Shown: piece by piece, positions 11,704 through 23,125 of the stretch
Layout of the letters: the number at the start of each line of letters is the position of its first letter
Numbering within the stretch: position 1 is the first letter of the stretch
Source of the DNA: Dactylis glomerata
Taxonomy: Eukaryota > Streptophyta > Magnoliopsida > Poales > Poaceae
Direction: 5' to 3'
Assembly: GCA_007115705.1 (NCBI GenBank)
Contig: QXEO01002087.1
Coordinates: 558,001-622,000, forward strand
DNA: 64,000 nucleotides
The notes under the pieces: model-generated
The model's input: only the letters and a program-made list of their open reading frames with translations
The model's database searches: none
What the model was told of the DNA's origin: nothing
Program-made: the position numbers and the translations under genes

Positions 11704-12154
11704 CCATGGCTTCCACGTCTCGGACGCCGACCGGAAGGGGAAGGGAAAGGGGAAGGGGCGGCTGGGGTGGCGGATCATCATCATTGCCACCACCACCATC
11801 AACACTGCCATTGATCATAGAGGAGTTCTTCATCACCATCTATGAAGACCCTTTGGCCAAGAAGGTACGTACGCATTCCCACATATATGATGCATGTGAT
11901 TAATTATGTGCATGTTCTAAAAAACCTTTAATTTCAAACGATCGGCGCTCGATCTCTTTGCAGGCACTCCCACAAAAGTTTGCGGACTATCTTGATGGCC
12001 AGGAGCCCGCAAAGGTGTATCTGCGAGCAGCTGACTGCGGTCCTCGTCTCTGGACCGTGGAGGTCCTATTTGACGGACAAGGCCGGATGTACCTCGACAA
12101 GGGCTGGGAGAATTTCGCTATCGCGCACGGTGTGGATTTCAGCTGCTTCCTACA

Positions 12155-13747
12155 TGATGCTCCAAGTGGATGTGGCTTCAGACTGTCCTTGTGCGTGGAA
12201 AATAACCAGCCCGTTGGGAACCCCAAGAGGAAGGTATGATGAGTGCAGCAGGAAGTTTTCCCTCAGTTTAAGAAACCAAGGTTTATCGAACAGGAGAAGA
12301 GAGACAATGACGACTGAAGGTGTTGTGGAACCTGCACACACACAAACAAATACTTTGTTCCCAACTTGCGATGAGGTTGTCAATCTCACCGGTTTGCTTG
12401 AAACAAAGGTTATGAGTGTATCGAGTGGAAAACAATATAGTATGCGAGTAAAGTAAACAGTACGAGTAAAGTAAACAGGTGATAGCAATATGATGTAAAT
12501 AGGACCGGGGTACACAGTTCACTAGTGGTGTCTCTCCATAGATAAAATAACACATGCTGGGTAAACAAATTACAGTTGGGCAATTGATAGAATAAAGATA
12601 ACGTGATATGTCAAGAAGATCACTATGAGATTTACTCTGGGCATTACAACAAAATACATAGACCGCCATCCAACTGCATCTATGACTAATAATCCACTTG
12701 TGGTGAATCAATCCGAGAACTCCACAAGTATTAAGTTGCAAACAATAGATAATTGCATTAAGCAAAGTGTGTAATGTAAACAAAGCATATGCCCTTGAGC
12801 ATATGAATGTTGTTTTCTCCCTAGTAGCAACAGCACATCTACCACCTTAGAGGTTTCTGTCACTCCCCCAGGTGAAATAGAGACATGAACCCACTATCGA
12901 GCATAAATACCCCCTCTTGGAGTCACTAGCAACTACTCGGCCAAGATAGCTACTAACAACGGAGAGCATGCAAGATCATAAACAACATAGAGATAACAAA
13001 AGATAATATTCAGTACAGCAGCTTAATCATAAACACCAATATTCATCAGATCCCAACAAACCAAACATGTAGAATTACATAACGGTGATCTCAATCATGT
13101 ATGGCAGCTCATGAGATCTAAACATGAAGCACATAGTGGAGAAGACAACCATCTAGCTACTGCTATGGACCCATAGTCCAAGGTTGACTACTCACTCATC
13201 GCTCCAGAGGCAAGTATGGCGATGAAGGAGACCTCCGGTGGTGATTCCCCTCTCCGGCAGGGTGCCGGGAAGAGCTTCTGGACCCTCCCGATCTTCGGGT
13301 CGACGGCGGCGGCGGATCGCGATGTATTCTGGAAAAATGATCGGGCCCTTAGGTTTTTCTCATCGGGGGGTCTTTATAGGCGAAGGGTCGATGTCAGAGG
13401 AGGGACCAGGCACCCTCACACGGGGGTGGCGCGGGCCAGGGGCTGGCCGCGCCGCCCCTGTGTGTGGGGCCCTGGTGGCCCCCCTCCTACTTCTCTTCGG
13501 ATCTCTGGAAGCTTCTGGGTAAAATAAGACTTCAGGAACTTGTTTCGTCCAATTCCGAGAATATTTCCTGTGTATCACTTCTGAAACACAAAAATAGCAG
13601 AAAACAGGAAACTGGCACTGTGGCACTTGTTAATAGGTTAGTTCCGGAAAATGCATAAAAATGCCACTAAGTGTAATGAAACAATAGGCAAATGGTGTAA
13701 AACAAGCATGGAGCATCAAAAATTATAGATACGTTTGAGACGTATCA
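12155..13747 (-). repeat. 3' LTR of retrotransposon copy 2
   Basis: 1593 bp; left edge touches target duplication CTACA, right edge touches the AGCATCCCCAAGC tract. Confidence 0.9.
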
Positions 13748-16692
13748 AGCATCCCCAAGCTTAACTCCTGCTCGTCCTCGAGTAGGTAAGTGATAACAAA
13801 AGAATAATTTTTGAGGTGACATGCACCTACACAATCTTGATCATATATGTAAGCATTAGTGAGCTGGGATCAATAGAACTTAAAACATGGGCATGAAGAT
13901 ATAATCATGACAATAAGAACTTAGCAACCATGTTGGAAACATGCAAATGAACACAAACAAAAGATCATGAAAATGAAACAATGAAAGTCAAACGTGTGTT
14001 CAAATCATAAGGAAAAACATACAAAAGGTTTTCAGCTTGTCCTTCAAAGAGAGCAAAACATAAATGCATAGGACACCTTCAAGTTTAAGAGGGCGACTAG
14101 ATACAAATAATTTAAGAACAAGTGAAACCAAGAATATGAGTCAATCAATGAACTTTGGGACAATGCATATCACACTAAGAATGACAACTATGCTCTCTTA
14201 ATGGTGCATAAAGAAAGAAGGTGGTGACTCAACATAAAAGTAGAAGAAAGGCCCTTCGCAGAGGGAAGCAGTGATTGCAAGTTTTATAACCTTCAAAAAT
14301 TATGGTACTTACCGGCTTTGAGCTCTGATTGCCCCCATCATAAGCATCTTGAATGGTTAAAGTTAATGCGAGAACAATTATGATGCATATGCTTGACAAA
14401 TCATAAGTTGAAAACCTCGTGCCCCGTGAATACGAGTACCCAAACCTCATGCTACTTTACTTAGAGTCGCAAGCAAGGCTCTTGTCATTGTAAGTATATG
14501 CATATCATTGAAAACCGCCAATGGGGTACCTCCGTGCCCGATGACATGAAACAAGCCCACACCAAAATGACAGGACAAGCAGACAATGAACACCTCGACA
14601 TCTCTTTTATTTGCTATATTGTTTAGCTTTTTATTGTGAGATGCGTCGTCGAATGTTCACCATGGGTATGCTGCAAATTTCCACCATGAATTATGCATGG
14701 CTTAGATTGGCGGCCCGGCGTTTCCCTAACACATATACAAACTCCATGATCCCCACAAGATTCCCAATTCATTTCACACCGCGGGCATCCATAAACAAAA
14801 GATCACGATATCAACTCAAATAAGAAGTGCAATGTTGAAAGCTTGCCCCATGACAGCATGGCTGGGCTAGAATCCAACTTACAACTTGCAAGCATAACAA
14901 CTCAACATAAGAGACCATAATGTCAAATTTTTAGAACATGAAAAAGTAAAGTGTGCCTTCCGGTTCGTGAGAGCTTTACTAACCGAGTTTCGCATAACAC
15001 TGGTAAGAGTTTAATTTGAAGAGAAAATAAAAGCAAGTCAAATTTACTTGGAATAGCAAATTGCTAGTAGGTATGTATGGTGGACACTTTGGAAAACTTT
15101 GGCTTTTAGGAGTTGGATATACGAGTAGAGCTCATACTCAGTACAAGGTGAGGGCTAGCAAAAGACTGGGAGCGACCAACTAAGAGAGCAATAATGGCCA
15201 TAATCATGCAAAGCGACAAAGCGACATTAAAAGAAGCATAAGATGGCATCAAAAGTCAAAAACTAAATGATCATAGAGGCTATTGGCGACTTTGTAAGAG
15301 TCTAACATGTGTGAGCATGCGCCAAGTCAACCCAAATAAAGCATCAAGGAGAAAACCAAAATAATGCTTCCATACAATAAAAACAACGCATGATTTTTTC
15401 AAAGGCTCATTAAGCAATCTCAGTTATTTGAGACAAGTCATGCTACAGCAAAACCACTAAGCATACTATCAAAAAGACATCAAGCATGACATGAAAAAGC
15501 CTAAGCCGCAGTCTACACAAGCTCCTTCTTGTACCACTATTTTGCACAAAGCTTTTTCTCTTTTCCAACACCATTTGAAATTTTTATAAACACCTCTTTT
15601 GATGAAAACCAATAAAGATCAGAGGCAAAAATACACCTTGATGAAAATATATGACAAGATCTGAACGCAAATCAAGGCGAAAACGAAAACCAAAAGCAGT
15701 AGCAGAAAAAGAAGAACGCAAGAACAACTCCATTTTCACTCTTATTAATTCATCGAGCGTTCTTCGCAAATGAAAATGAGTACATCTACTCCAAAGAAAA
15801 TTTGTTGGGGTCCAACCATTTATTGCAGCAAACAAACAAACTAAACCAACTAAGAAAACTAAAACAACTGACGCTCCAAGAAAAACACATAGTGCATGAA
15901 GCAATAAAAATATAGTGTTTTGAAAGGTGACCTGATTTTTGCCGATGAAGAAGGGGTGCCTCGGGGGCATCCCCAAGCTTTGATGCTTGTACTTCTTGGA
16001 TATTTCTTGGGGTGATGCATGGGCATCCCCAAGCTTGAGCTTTTTTCCATTCTTCAACTCATCTCATCATTCTCCAATCCCTACACTTGAAAACTTCCTT
16101 CATACAAAACTAAACACAAATCTATTAGCAACATTAGTGCAAGCATAACATATAATCAATCCTCTATTTGCTTCAGGTTTCAACTCAAAACCACCACATA
16201 TATAGTATATAGTACTGTAGCAACCTCCCCAAAAGTTCCGTGATCAAAAGAACTCAAAAGAAAGCGATAAAGTGGCAAACACAAATATTGGCAGAAATCT
16301 GTCAAAACTGAACAGCTGACAAAGGTCGAATTTTTGAGGGATTTTCTGTTGCTCAAATCAAAAAGTGTTCAACTAAGAAAAGTTTGGATATAACCTGGGG
16401 CATATGCACAAGAAATCGCAGGTCCAAAAGATAAACAGAGAATTTTCACGAATTTTTACGGTGCAGCACCGAAAACAGTTTCAGGACAGCAACATCCCCA
16501 AATCTTTACCTCACTCAAATTAGAGGCTTCTCTTGGCACAAAAACGAAATAAACAAGATAAGGAGCGGTCATTACAGTAGTAATGACTTCCAAGACTCAA
16601 ATAAAAGAAAAAGTACTGAAAAGAAAACATTGGGTTATCTCCCAAGAGTGCTTTTCTTTAACGCCTTTGAGCTAGGCGCAGAAAAGTGCGAA
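13748..16692 (-). other. Internal non-coding region of copy 2
   Basis: Close match to the equivalent region of copy 1, with small indels. No pol-related frame. Frames of 60-160 residues here are not conserved between the two copies. Confidence 0.55.
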
Positions 16693-17286
16693 TCAAGTAC
16701 CTTCAGAAGAAGCATTAAGATCAACAGAAGAGGTATTGTCAATAAGGCATTGTATTTCATCCACATAAGTTTTTGAAGACCCTTTGTGATCATGCTTTGG
16801 TACACTATTCTCATCGAAAAGATTTTCAGGACAAATCCAGGCAAAATTATTTTCGAAAGCATCATTCAATCCCACAAGCTTGCAGGGTATAGGTATTTCG
16901 GTTCCCTCATCATGAGTATCAATAACCTTTATAGGTGAACCGAGTTTATTAAAACGTTTAAGAACTTTCCTAGCTTCAGCAACGACATCCTTAAATTCTA
17001 GGCGCAAAGTTTCCAAGATAAAAGCCTTCTTTTCGGGATCCTCAATTTCATGAAGCTTAAGGAACATATATTGCATAAAAGGATTAAGACTAGCAAACCT
17101 AGTTTCCAACATGTGAACTAAATGAGCAGAAGCAACTTCATAGCTAGGAGCTAACTCAACCAAAGACTTTTCCTCATCTTCCTCATGCATACTAATGTGA
17201 TTAAAGAACTCCTCAATGTTACTTTTGCCAATAATCGAACCACTACCTACTGAGAGGTCCTCCAGAACGAACTTAGGGAACATCAT
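16693..17286 (-). CDS. 197-residue ORF of retrotransposon copy 2
   Basis: Same position relative to the primer site and same length as 8831-9424. Only substitutions separate the two, clustered in the first third and around residues 115-140; the central stretch (about residues 60-95) is nearly unchanged. Function unknown; possibly gag-related. Confidence 0.6.
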   Translation of the reverse strand: MMFPKFVLEDLSVGSGSIIGKSNIEEFFNHISMHEEDEEKSLVELAPSYEVASAHLVHMLETRFASLNPFMQYMFLKLHEIEDPEKKAFILETLRLEFKDVVAEARKVLKRFNKLGSPIKVIDTHDEGTEIPIPCKLVGLNDAFENNFAWICPENLFDENSVPKHDHKGSSKTYVDEIQCLIDNTSSVDLNASSEGT

Positions 17287-17448
17287 GATAAACTAAAGTA
17301 AAGAAATAACAACTACCAAGGATTCTAATTTTTTTGGGTTTTTGATATAAAAAGCAATGCAGGTAAAATAAAATAAAGTAAAGCAAAACAAATAACAAAG
17401 TAAAGAATGTGTGTGCGAAGAACTCCCCTCGCAGAAGTCTTCTCTCTT

Positions 17449-17465
17449 CCCCGGCAACGGCGCCA
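17449..17465 (-). other. Primer binding site (tRNA-Asp type), copy 2
   Basis: Minus-strand TGGCGCCGTTGCCGGGG, 10 nt inside the LTR that starts at 17476. Confidence 0.8.
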
Positions 17466-17475
17466 GAAAAATAGC

Positions 17476-19068
17476 TGATGCTCCAAGTGGATGTGGCTTC
17501 AGACTGTCCTTGTGCGTGGAAAAGAACCAGCCCGTTGGGAACCCCAAGAGGAAGGTATGATGAGTGCAGCAGCAAGTTTTCCCTCAGTTTAAGAAACCAA
17601 GGTTTATCAAACAGGAGAAGAGAGACAATGACGACTGAAGGTGTTGTGGAACCTGCACACACACAAACAAATACTTTGTTCCCAACTTGCGATGAGGTTG
17701 TCAATCTCACCGGTTTGCTTGAAACAAAGGTTATGAGTGTATCGAGTGGAAAACAATATAGTATGCGAGTAAAGTAAACAGTACGAGTAAAGTAAACAGG
17801 TGATAGCAATATGATGTAAATAGGACCGGGGTCCACCGTTCACTAGTGGTGTCTCTCCATAGATAAAATAACACATGCTGGGTAAACAAATTACAGTTGG
17901 GCAATTGATAGAATAAAGATAACGTGATATGTCAAGAAGATCACTATGAGATTTACTCTGGGCATTACAACAAAATACATAGACCGCCATCCAACTGCAT
18001 CTATGACTAATAATCCACTTGTGGTGAATCAATCCGAGAACTCCACAAGTATTAAGTTGCGAACAACAGATAATTGCATTAAGCAAAGTGTGTAATGTAA
18101 ACAAAGCATATGCCCTTGAGCATATGAATGTTGTTTTCTCCCTAGTAGCAACAGCACATCTACCACCTTAGAGGTTTCTGTCACTCCCCCAGGTGAAATA
18201 GAGACATGAACCCACTATCGAGCATAAATACCCCCTCTTGGAGTCACTAGCAACTACTCGGCCAAGATAGCTACTAACAACGGAGAGCATGCAAGATCAT
18301 AAACAACATAGAGATAACAAAAGATAATATTCAGTACAGCAACTTAATCATAAACACCAATATTCATCGGATCCCAACAAACCAAACATGTAGAATTACA
18401 TAACGGTGATCTCAATCATGTATGGCAGCTCATGAGATCTAAACATGAAGCACATAGTGGAGAAGACAACCATCTAGCTACTGCTATGGACCCATAGTCC
18501 AAGGTAGACTACTCACTCATCGCTCCGGAGGCAAGCATGGCGATGAAGGAGACCTCCGGTGGCGATTCCCCTCTCCGGCAGGGTGCCGGGAAGAGCTTCT
18601 GGACCCTCCCGATCTTCGGGTCGATGGCGGCGGCGGATCGCGATGTATTCTGGAAAACTGATCGGGCCCTTAGGTTTTTCTCGTCGGGGGGTCTTTATAA
18701 GCGAAGGGTCGATGTCAGAGGAGGGACCAGGCACCCTCACACGGGGGTGGCGCGGGCCAGGGGCTGGCCGCGCCGCCCCTGTGTGTGGGGCCCTGGTGGC
18801 CCCCCTCCTACTTCTCTTCGGATCTCTGGAAGCTTCCGGGTAAAATAAGACTTCAGGAACTTGTTTCGTCCAATTCCGAGAATATTTCATGTGTATCACT
18901 TCTGAAACACAAAAACAGCAAAAAACAGGAAACTGGCACTGTGGCACTTGTTAATAGGTTAGTTCCGGAAAATGCATAAAAATGCCACTAAGTGTAACGA
19001 AACAATAGGCAAATGGTGTAAAACAAGCATGGAGCTTCAAAAATTATAGATACGTTTGAGACGTATCA
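17476..19068 (-). repeat. 5' LTR of retrotransposon copy 2
   Basis: 1593 bp; ends TATCA next to target duplication CTACA, after which the B3 coding sequence resumes. Confidence 0.9.
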
Positions 19069-19203
19069 CTACACTTCAAATATGAAGGCGATTATGTGCT
19101 CACAGTGAAGGTGTTCGACGGAACAACGTGCAGGAAGTACTACTACACGGACGACGAAGATACTGACGATGAAAGCGACGACGACGTGAAGCCATGCATC
19201 TAA

Positions 19204-20100
19204 GGGGATTATGACCAAGAATATATATGTAACTTCATATGCATCGATTTATAGATCTAGCTATTTTTTATATATTATGCATGTAAAAATAATAGGGAAT
19301 CGCAATTTCCACTATGATTTGAGCACCACAGCCTCCAAACGATGCCGATGCCGATATCGGCATGGTCAGAACGGCTATGCATGCTCGCCGCCACTGCTAG
19401 GTCACCGTCGGGATGCACCCTCAATCTCGTCCCCTCATTCGATCACTGACACACCAGAGATACCGCCGAGGCCAATGACGAACGTACATGCTGATGCCAA
19501 TGCCGAACATGCACGCCGCTGTGGGCACGGCCATGCCGCCCCGCTATGCTGGACGCCATAGACCACCGCAAGGTCTTTCCCTTCGCCACCACACTCCCCT
19601 AGCACCTATCTATACACGCCAGAAAGGACAGACACTAGTTTTCTCTACATTGCTCGCGTTCGTGTCTGACACCGTCAGTCAAAGTGTTAAGGTCGTCGTC
19701 GATGTCCTCGACCATTTCTTCTCTTCTTTGCATGGTTAAACGCGTCTAGTTCATATCTATCTAATGCGTCTGGTCTCGCCTCATGCAGTTCTTTGTGGAC
19801 GTTGATCTCATCTCGGCACCCCGCATGCCACCTCCTCCGTGCCATCGCTGTAGAGCTCCGTTTAAAAATCTAATCATACCCCTGTATTGCCCCTTGTATC
19901 AGCGTCATGGCCCCACTTGTCATTTGATATACCGAAGCCCCACTCGTTCGTGTTTTGGTCAGGGATACGGCGATGCTTACGGTCAAACAAAGATGGATGC
20001 TCTGACGTATCTTTGCGGGCTCTATGTGGCCCCACTAGTCAGCAGTTAACGGTCAAAGGTGTTCAACCGTCGGGCAACCGGCCGTTCCAGCACTGGTGAC
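19204..20100. other. 3' flank of the B3 gene inside the TIR segment
   Basis: AT-rich likely 3' UTR to about 19310, then GC-rich sequence with short frames that match nothing I recognise. The last roughly 100 bp resemble the inner part of the left TIR. Confidence 0.4.
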
Positions 20101-20174
20101 GGTTTCAGCCAAGGGCTTGGACAAAACTGAAGAAAAACTAAGGAGCTGGGGAAAACTGAGTACAACTAAGGACC
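20101..20174 (-). repeat. Right terminal inverted repeat of the 921-20174 segment
   Basis: Reverse complement of 921-994 with about seven mismatches and no gaps. Confidence 0.7.
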
Positions 20175-20199
20175 CATGCTTACGATCAAACAAAGATGG

Positions 20200-20762
20200 A
20201 TGCTCTCACGCATCACTCCGAAGGCAGGCATGGTGATGAAGAAGGCCTCCGGTAGTGATTCCCCTCTCCGGCAGGGTGCCAGGAAGAGCTTCTGGACCCT
20301 CCCGATCTCGCATCGACGGCGGAGGCGGCTTTCAGTATGTTTTCTGGATAAGAGTTCAGGGGCTTAGGGTTTTCTCAATGGAGGGGATAAATAGGCGGAA
20401 GGGCGATGTCAGGAGGTGGACCAGGCGGTCACACCACCTAGTGGCGCGGCCTAGGGGTGGCCCGCACCACCACCTGGTGTGGCTACCCCTTGGTCCACCT
20501 CCGTCTCTCCTTTGGACTCCGTCTTCATGTCAGGTAATTAGGAACTTCAGCTTTTGTTTCGTCCAATTCCGAGAATATTTCCTGTGTAACTTTATGAAAC
20601 ACAAAAATAGTAGAAAATAGTAACTGACACTGTGGGATCTTGTTAATAGGTTAGTTCCAGAAAATGCATAAAAATGCCACGAAGTGTAAACAAAACACAA
20701 AGAAAATGGTGCATAAACAAGCATGGAGCATCAAAAATTATAAATCCGTTTGAGACGTATCA
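20200..20762 (-). mobile_element. Truncated LTR of a related retrotransposon
   Basis: Matches the inner and distal part of the copy 1 and copy 2 LTRs, ending TTTGAGACGTATCA at 20762, but is clearly more divergent. The other end of the LTR is missing, and no internal region follows (the next bases are ATCACCACTTG, not AGCATCCCC). An old solo or deleted LTR. Confidence 0.75.
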
Positions 20763-22302
20763 ATCACCACTTGTTGTCATGCTCTCACAGGATATATTTA
20801 ATCCTCCCTTTGAAGCAAGCCTATGTAAAGATAAAATATATCTTGTGATGCTCTATCACAATATCTTAAGGTAAATAAATAATTCTTTATTTTATTGCAT
20901 GCTCCAAGTCTTGGTCAACCATGGCTCAACTATGAGATATTATGACTTAGACATAGAGCCATATGTTGAATTATTCTCTTGTAATTAAAACCTCAAGATC
21001 TTGAACCCCCTTGGCTTAACACATAAGCTAGAGCATTGCTGCATTTGAGTTCCACACAAGAACTCCATCTTCATTTTTTGTTCTTGATCTTATCATATTC
21101 ACCTATTCAAATCTATGATCTTGATGCTAATAGTCAACATATGAATTTATCTTCATGGCATCCACACTTGAATCCAACATATTGTCTTACAGCAATACCT
21201 ATAAGATACCCCTGCATATAAAACTCAATGAAATATTAGTCCATAGGCAAAAACACACTTATGAGAAATATACCCTAACACATGTCCGCCTCTATACTTC
21301 TTTCTAGTGGTTTTATTGGTTCTTGCAGTGACTCATAGGTGTGCCTTGGACCTCTTTGCTGCTATCTATGCTAATTGAGGTTGGCTAGGTTGCATGTATA
21401 CGGTGCTTCTCTCGCTCTGGGTGGAAGGTTTAGATCCTAGAGGTTTCTGAGTCAATGTAGTGCCATGGAGAGCTAGCGATGTTTTCTTCACATGCCTAGA
21501 TATGATGCTTAATTTCCTAAGCTGAACTGAGGTCCATTGGGTTGGGGGTGTGAAAGAAAAATCTTGTAGGACCTTGGTCTATGCTAGCAATGACAATGTC
21601 TTGAATGTCGTTCTCCTCCTTGGTAGAGCAGCTTGAATCCCCTCCTCCTAAAACCCCTTAAAGTTTATGTTTGAGCCAATGCTTCCTTTCACAATTTGGA
21701 CAGTTGAGGTTATTGGGTGATCTCCTAGATACATTCTTTGTTTCTAGCTCGCAACATGTTCTTCTATGCTTGGTTGAGATTTATTTCTAGTTTATGGAGG
21801 TGTCAAAGAGCTAATTGTCAAGAGTTACATAGATGCAAGATTTGTTGATCCGGATAATTTTAAATCACAATTGGGCTATATGTTTACTTTACACGGAGGT
21901 GCGGTGAGCTCCAACGGTGCGGTGAGCTAGAAAAGTTGCATCAGGAGAGAAGAGAGAGGAAGTTGCATCTTCTAAGCCGAAGATGCAGATCTTTGAAACT
22001 CAAAGAAAGAGGCTTGACACTATCATGAGGAAGAAGGAAGATTCTAAAGGCAGACAAGAGCAAGAAATGCAGTTGTGGCTTCTGAGCCTAAGATGCAAAC
22101 AACAATTATAATTTTTGGAGCGTCGCAACTGAGTGCAGAGAGGGGAGATGTGGATGTTGCACCTTGCACGAAGATAAAGGTAAACAACGATCATGTGATG
22201 TGATTCAATCTTATTATCCGAATTGACTGCACCGTTTCCATGATTCTTGTCAGTAAAACCTATGAGTTTGCGATACTGATAGTTCATATTACCATATGGG
22301 TT
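20763..22302. other. No gene recognised
   Basis: AT-rich unique-looking DNA; frames are short and unconvincing. It ends at the CACTA target duplication GTT (22300-22302). Confidence 0.4.
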
Positions 22303-23125
22303 CACTACAACACAAAGCTACTGCGCCGCCGGCCGCCGGCCATCGGGTCGGGTGCCAACGGCCGTTGGGCCATGCTAACCCGACGGCAGCCGTCGGCGTA
22401 GCCCCGTCGGCGTACTCGGGCGTCGAGCCAGGACACGTGGCTGTCGGGCGAAAATTTCCATCGGCTTAGCCACGATGGGCCCCATCACCGTCTAACGGCG
22501 TGGAGGGTCTATGCCGACGGCATTGCCGTTAGCTTAGCCTCGCCCAAGCCATCGTAGTCCTGGCCCACCAGCGCAGCACCCCAGCCCAAAAGGCCTGCCA
22601 GGGACCTATGCCGACGGCATTGCCGTCGGGTTAGGCCCTGCCATTTGGCCATTTTGCCAGGCCTAACCCAATAGCAATGCCGTCGGCATAGGTGCTGGGA
22701 ACATTTTTTTGAATTTTGCTTTTCTGGCCTATTTAGCAGGTTATTTGGCAGAAATGTAACATCACTAAAAGGAGCAACATGTTATCACACTCACACACAT
22801 AGTATCACATACATCACACACATAGTATCGTGCATATATAGTATCACATATCCAATATCGTGCATACATAGTTCCGCACACACACGCTCACACTACCTAG
22901 TAGGCAATGACCCTAGTTCTGACCTAGTGAAATGTGGCATGTGATCATGGTCGGTAGTCGCCGTATCTCCAAATGGAAGACCCAGGAAAAGCAGAAGGAG
23001 TATGACGAGCACTTGGATGAACCGGCGTGATCTCGCATGATGGAATCGGCGTGGCAGAAGCACGACCAAAGTCGACGTTCCGAGAACATCATGTTCCCTA
23101 TATGTTTTGAGCAAGAGTTAGCAAC

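Larger units (their letters stand above)
12155..19068 (-). mobile_element. Non-autonomous LTR retrotransposon, copy 2 (same family)
   Basis: LTRs at 12155-13747 and 17476-19068 are both exactly 1593 bp. The target duplication CTACA is exact (12150-12154, 19069-19073). It lies on the minus strand with the same primer site, same interior plan and same 197-residue ORF as copy 1. About 23 differences between the LTRs by eye (near 1.4 percent). The outer LTR end (TGATGCTCC) differs from copy 1 (TGATGGCTAG), so the two belong to different subfamilies and neither is a duplication of the other. Confidence 0.9.
11706..19203 (+). pseudogene. Single-B3-domain transcription factor gene, split by retrotransposon
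   Basis: Exon 1 is 11706-11864 (53 codons). A GT-AG intron spans 11865-11963. Exon 2 is 11964-12154, broken by the 12155-19068 element, and resumes at 19074 after the duplicated CTACA, ending at TAA 19201-19203. Leaving out the element and one target copy, the frame is open: 480 nt, 159 residues. The B3 fold covers roughly residues 35-130: an early LPQKFADYL strand, then LRAADCGPRLWTVEV, the WENFAIAHGVDFSCFL helix-turn region, and a late YEGDYVLTVKVFDGT strand. An acidic tail follows (TDDEDTDDESDDD). The low-complexity N-terminus is glycine/arginine-rich. It resembles grass REM-type B3 proteins, which are nuclear DNA-binding factors. The native promoter (4007-4125) is now 7.5 kb away because copy 1 inserted at the start codon, so expression as an intact protein is unlikely. 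Confidence 0.87.
921..20174. mobile_element. Putative TIR-bounded (Mutator-like) segment carrying F-box and B3 genes
   Basis: Seen: 921-994 and the reverse complement of 20101-20174 match at about 67 of 74 positions by eye, with no gap. Inside each arm is a repeated module containing ACTCAGTTTTCCCC. Weaker similarity continues inward for roughly 100 bp on both sides (blocks resembling GACCGTT and GTGGGGCC). Without the two nested retrotransposons the segment would be about 4.8 kb and would hold an F-box/DUF295 gene and a B3 gene. Long TIRs around host-like genes are typical of Mutator-like elements. Against this, the bases outside the arms (ending GTGCCCTCA on the left, starting CATGCTTAC on the right) show no target duplication, and no transposase is seen. 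The element class is inference. Confidence 0.45.

Noticed and set aside
11958..12239. 93-residue frame ending in the LTR
   Set aside because: Only the part up to 12154 is B3 coding sequence; the rest is LTR read-through.
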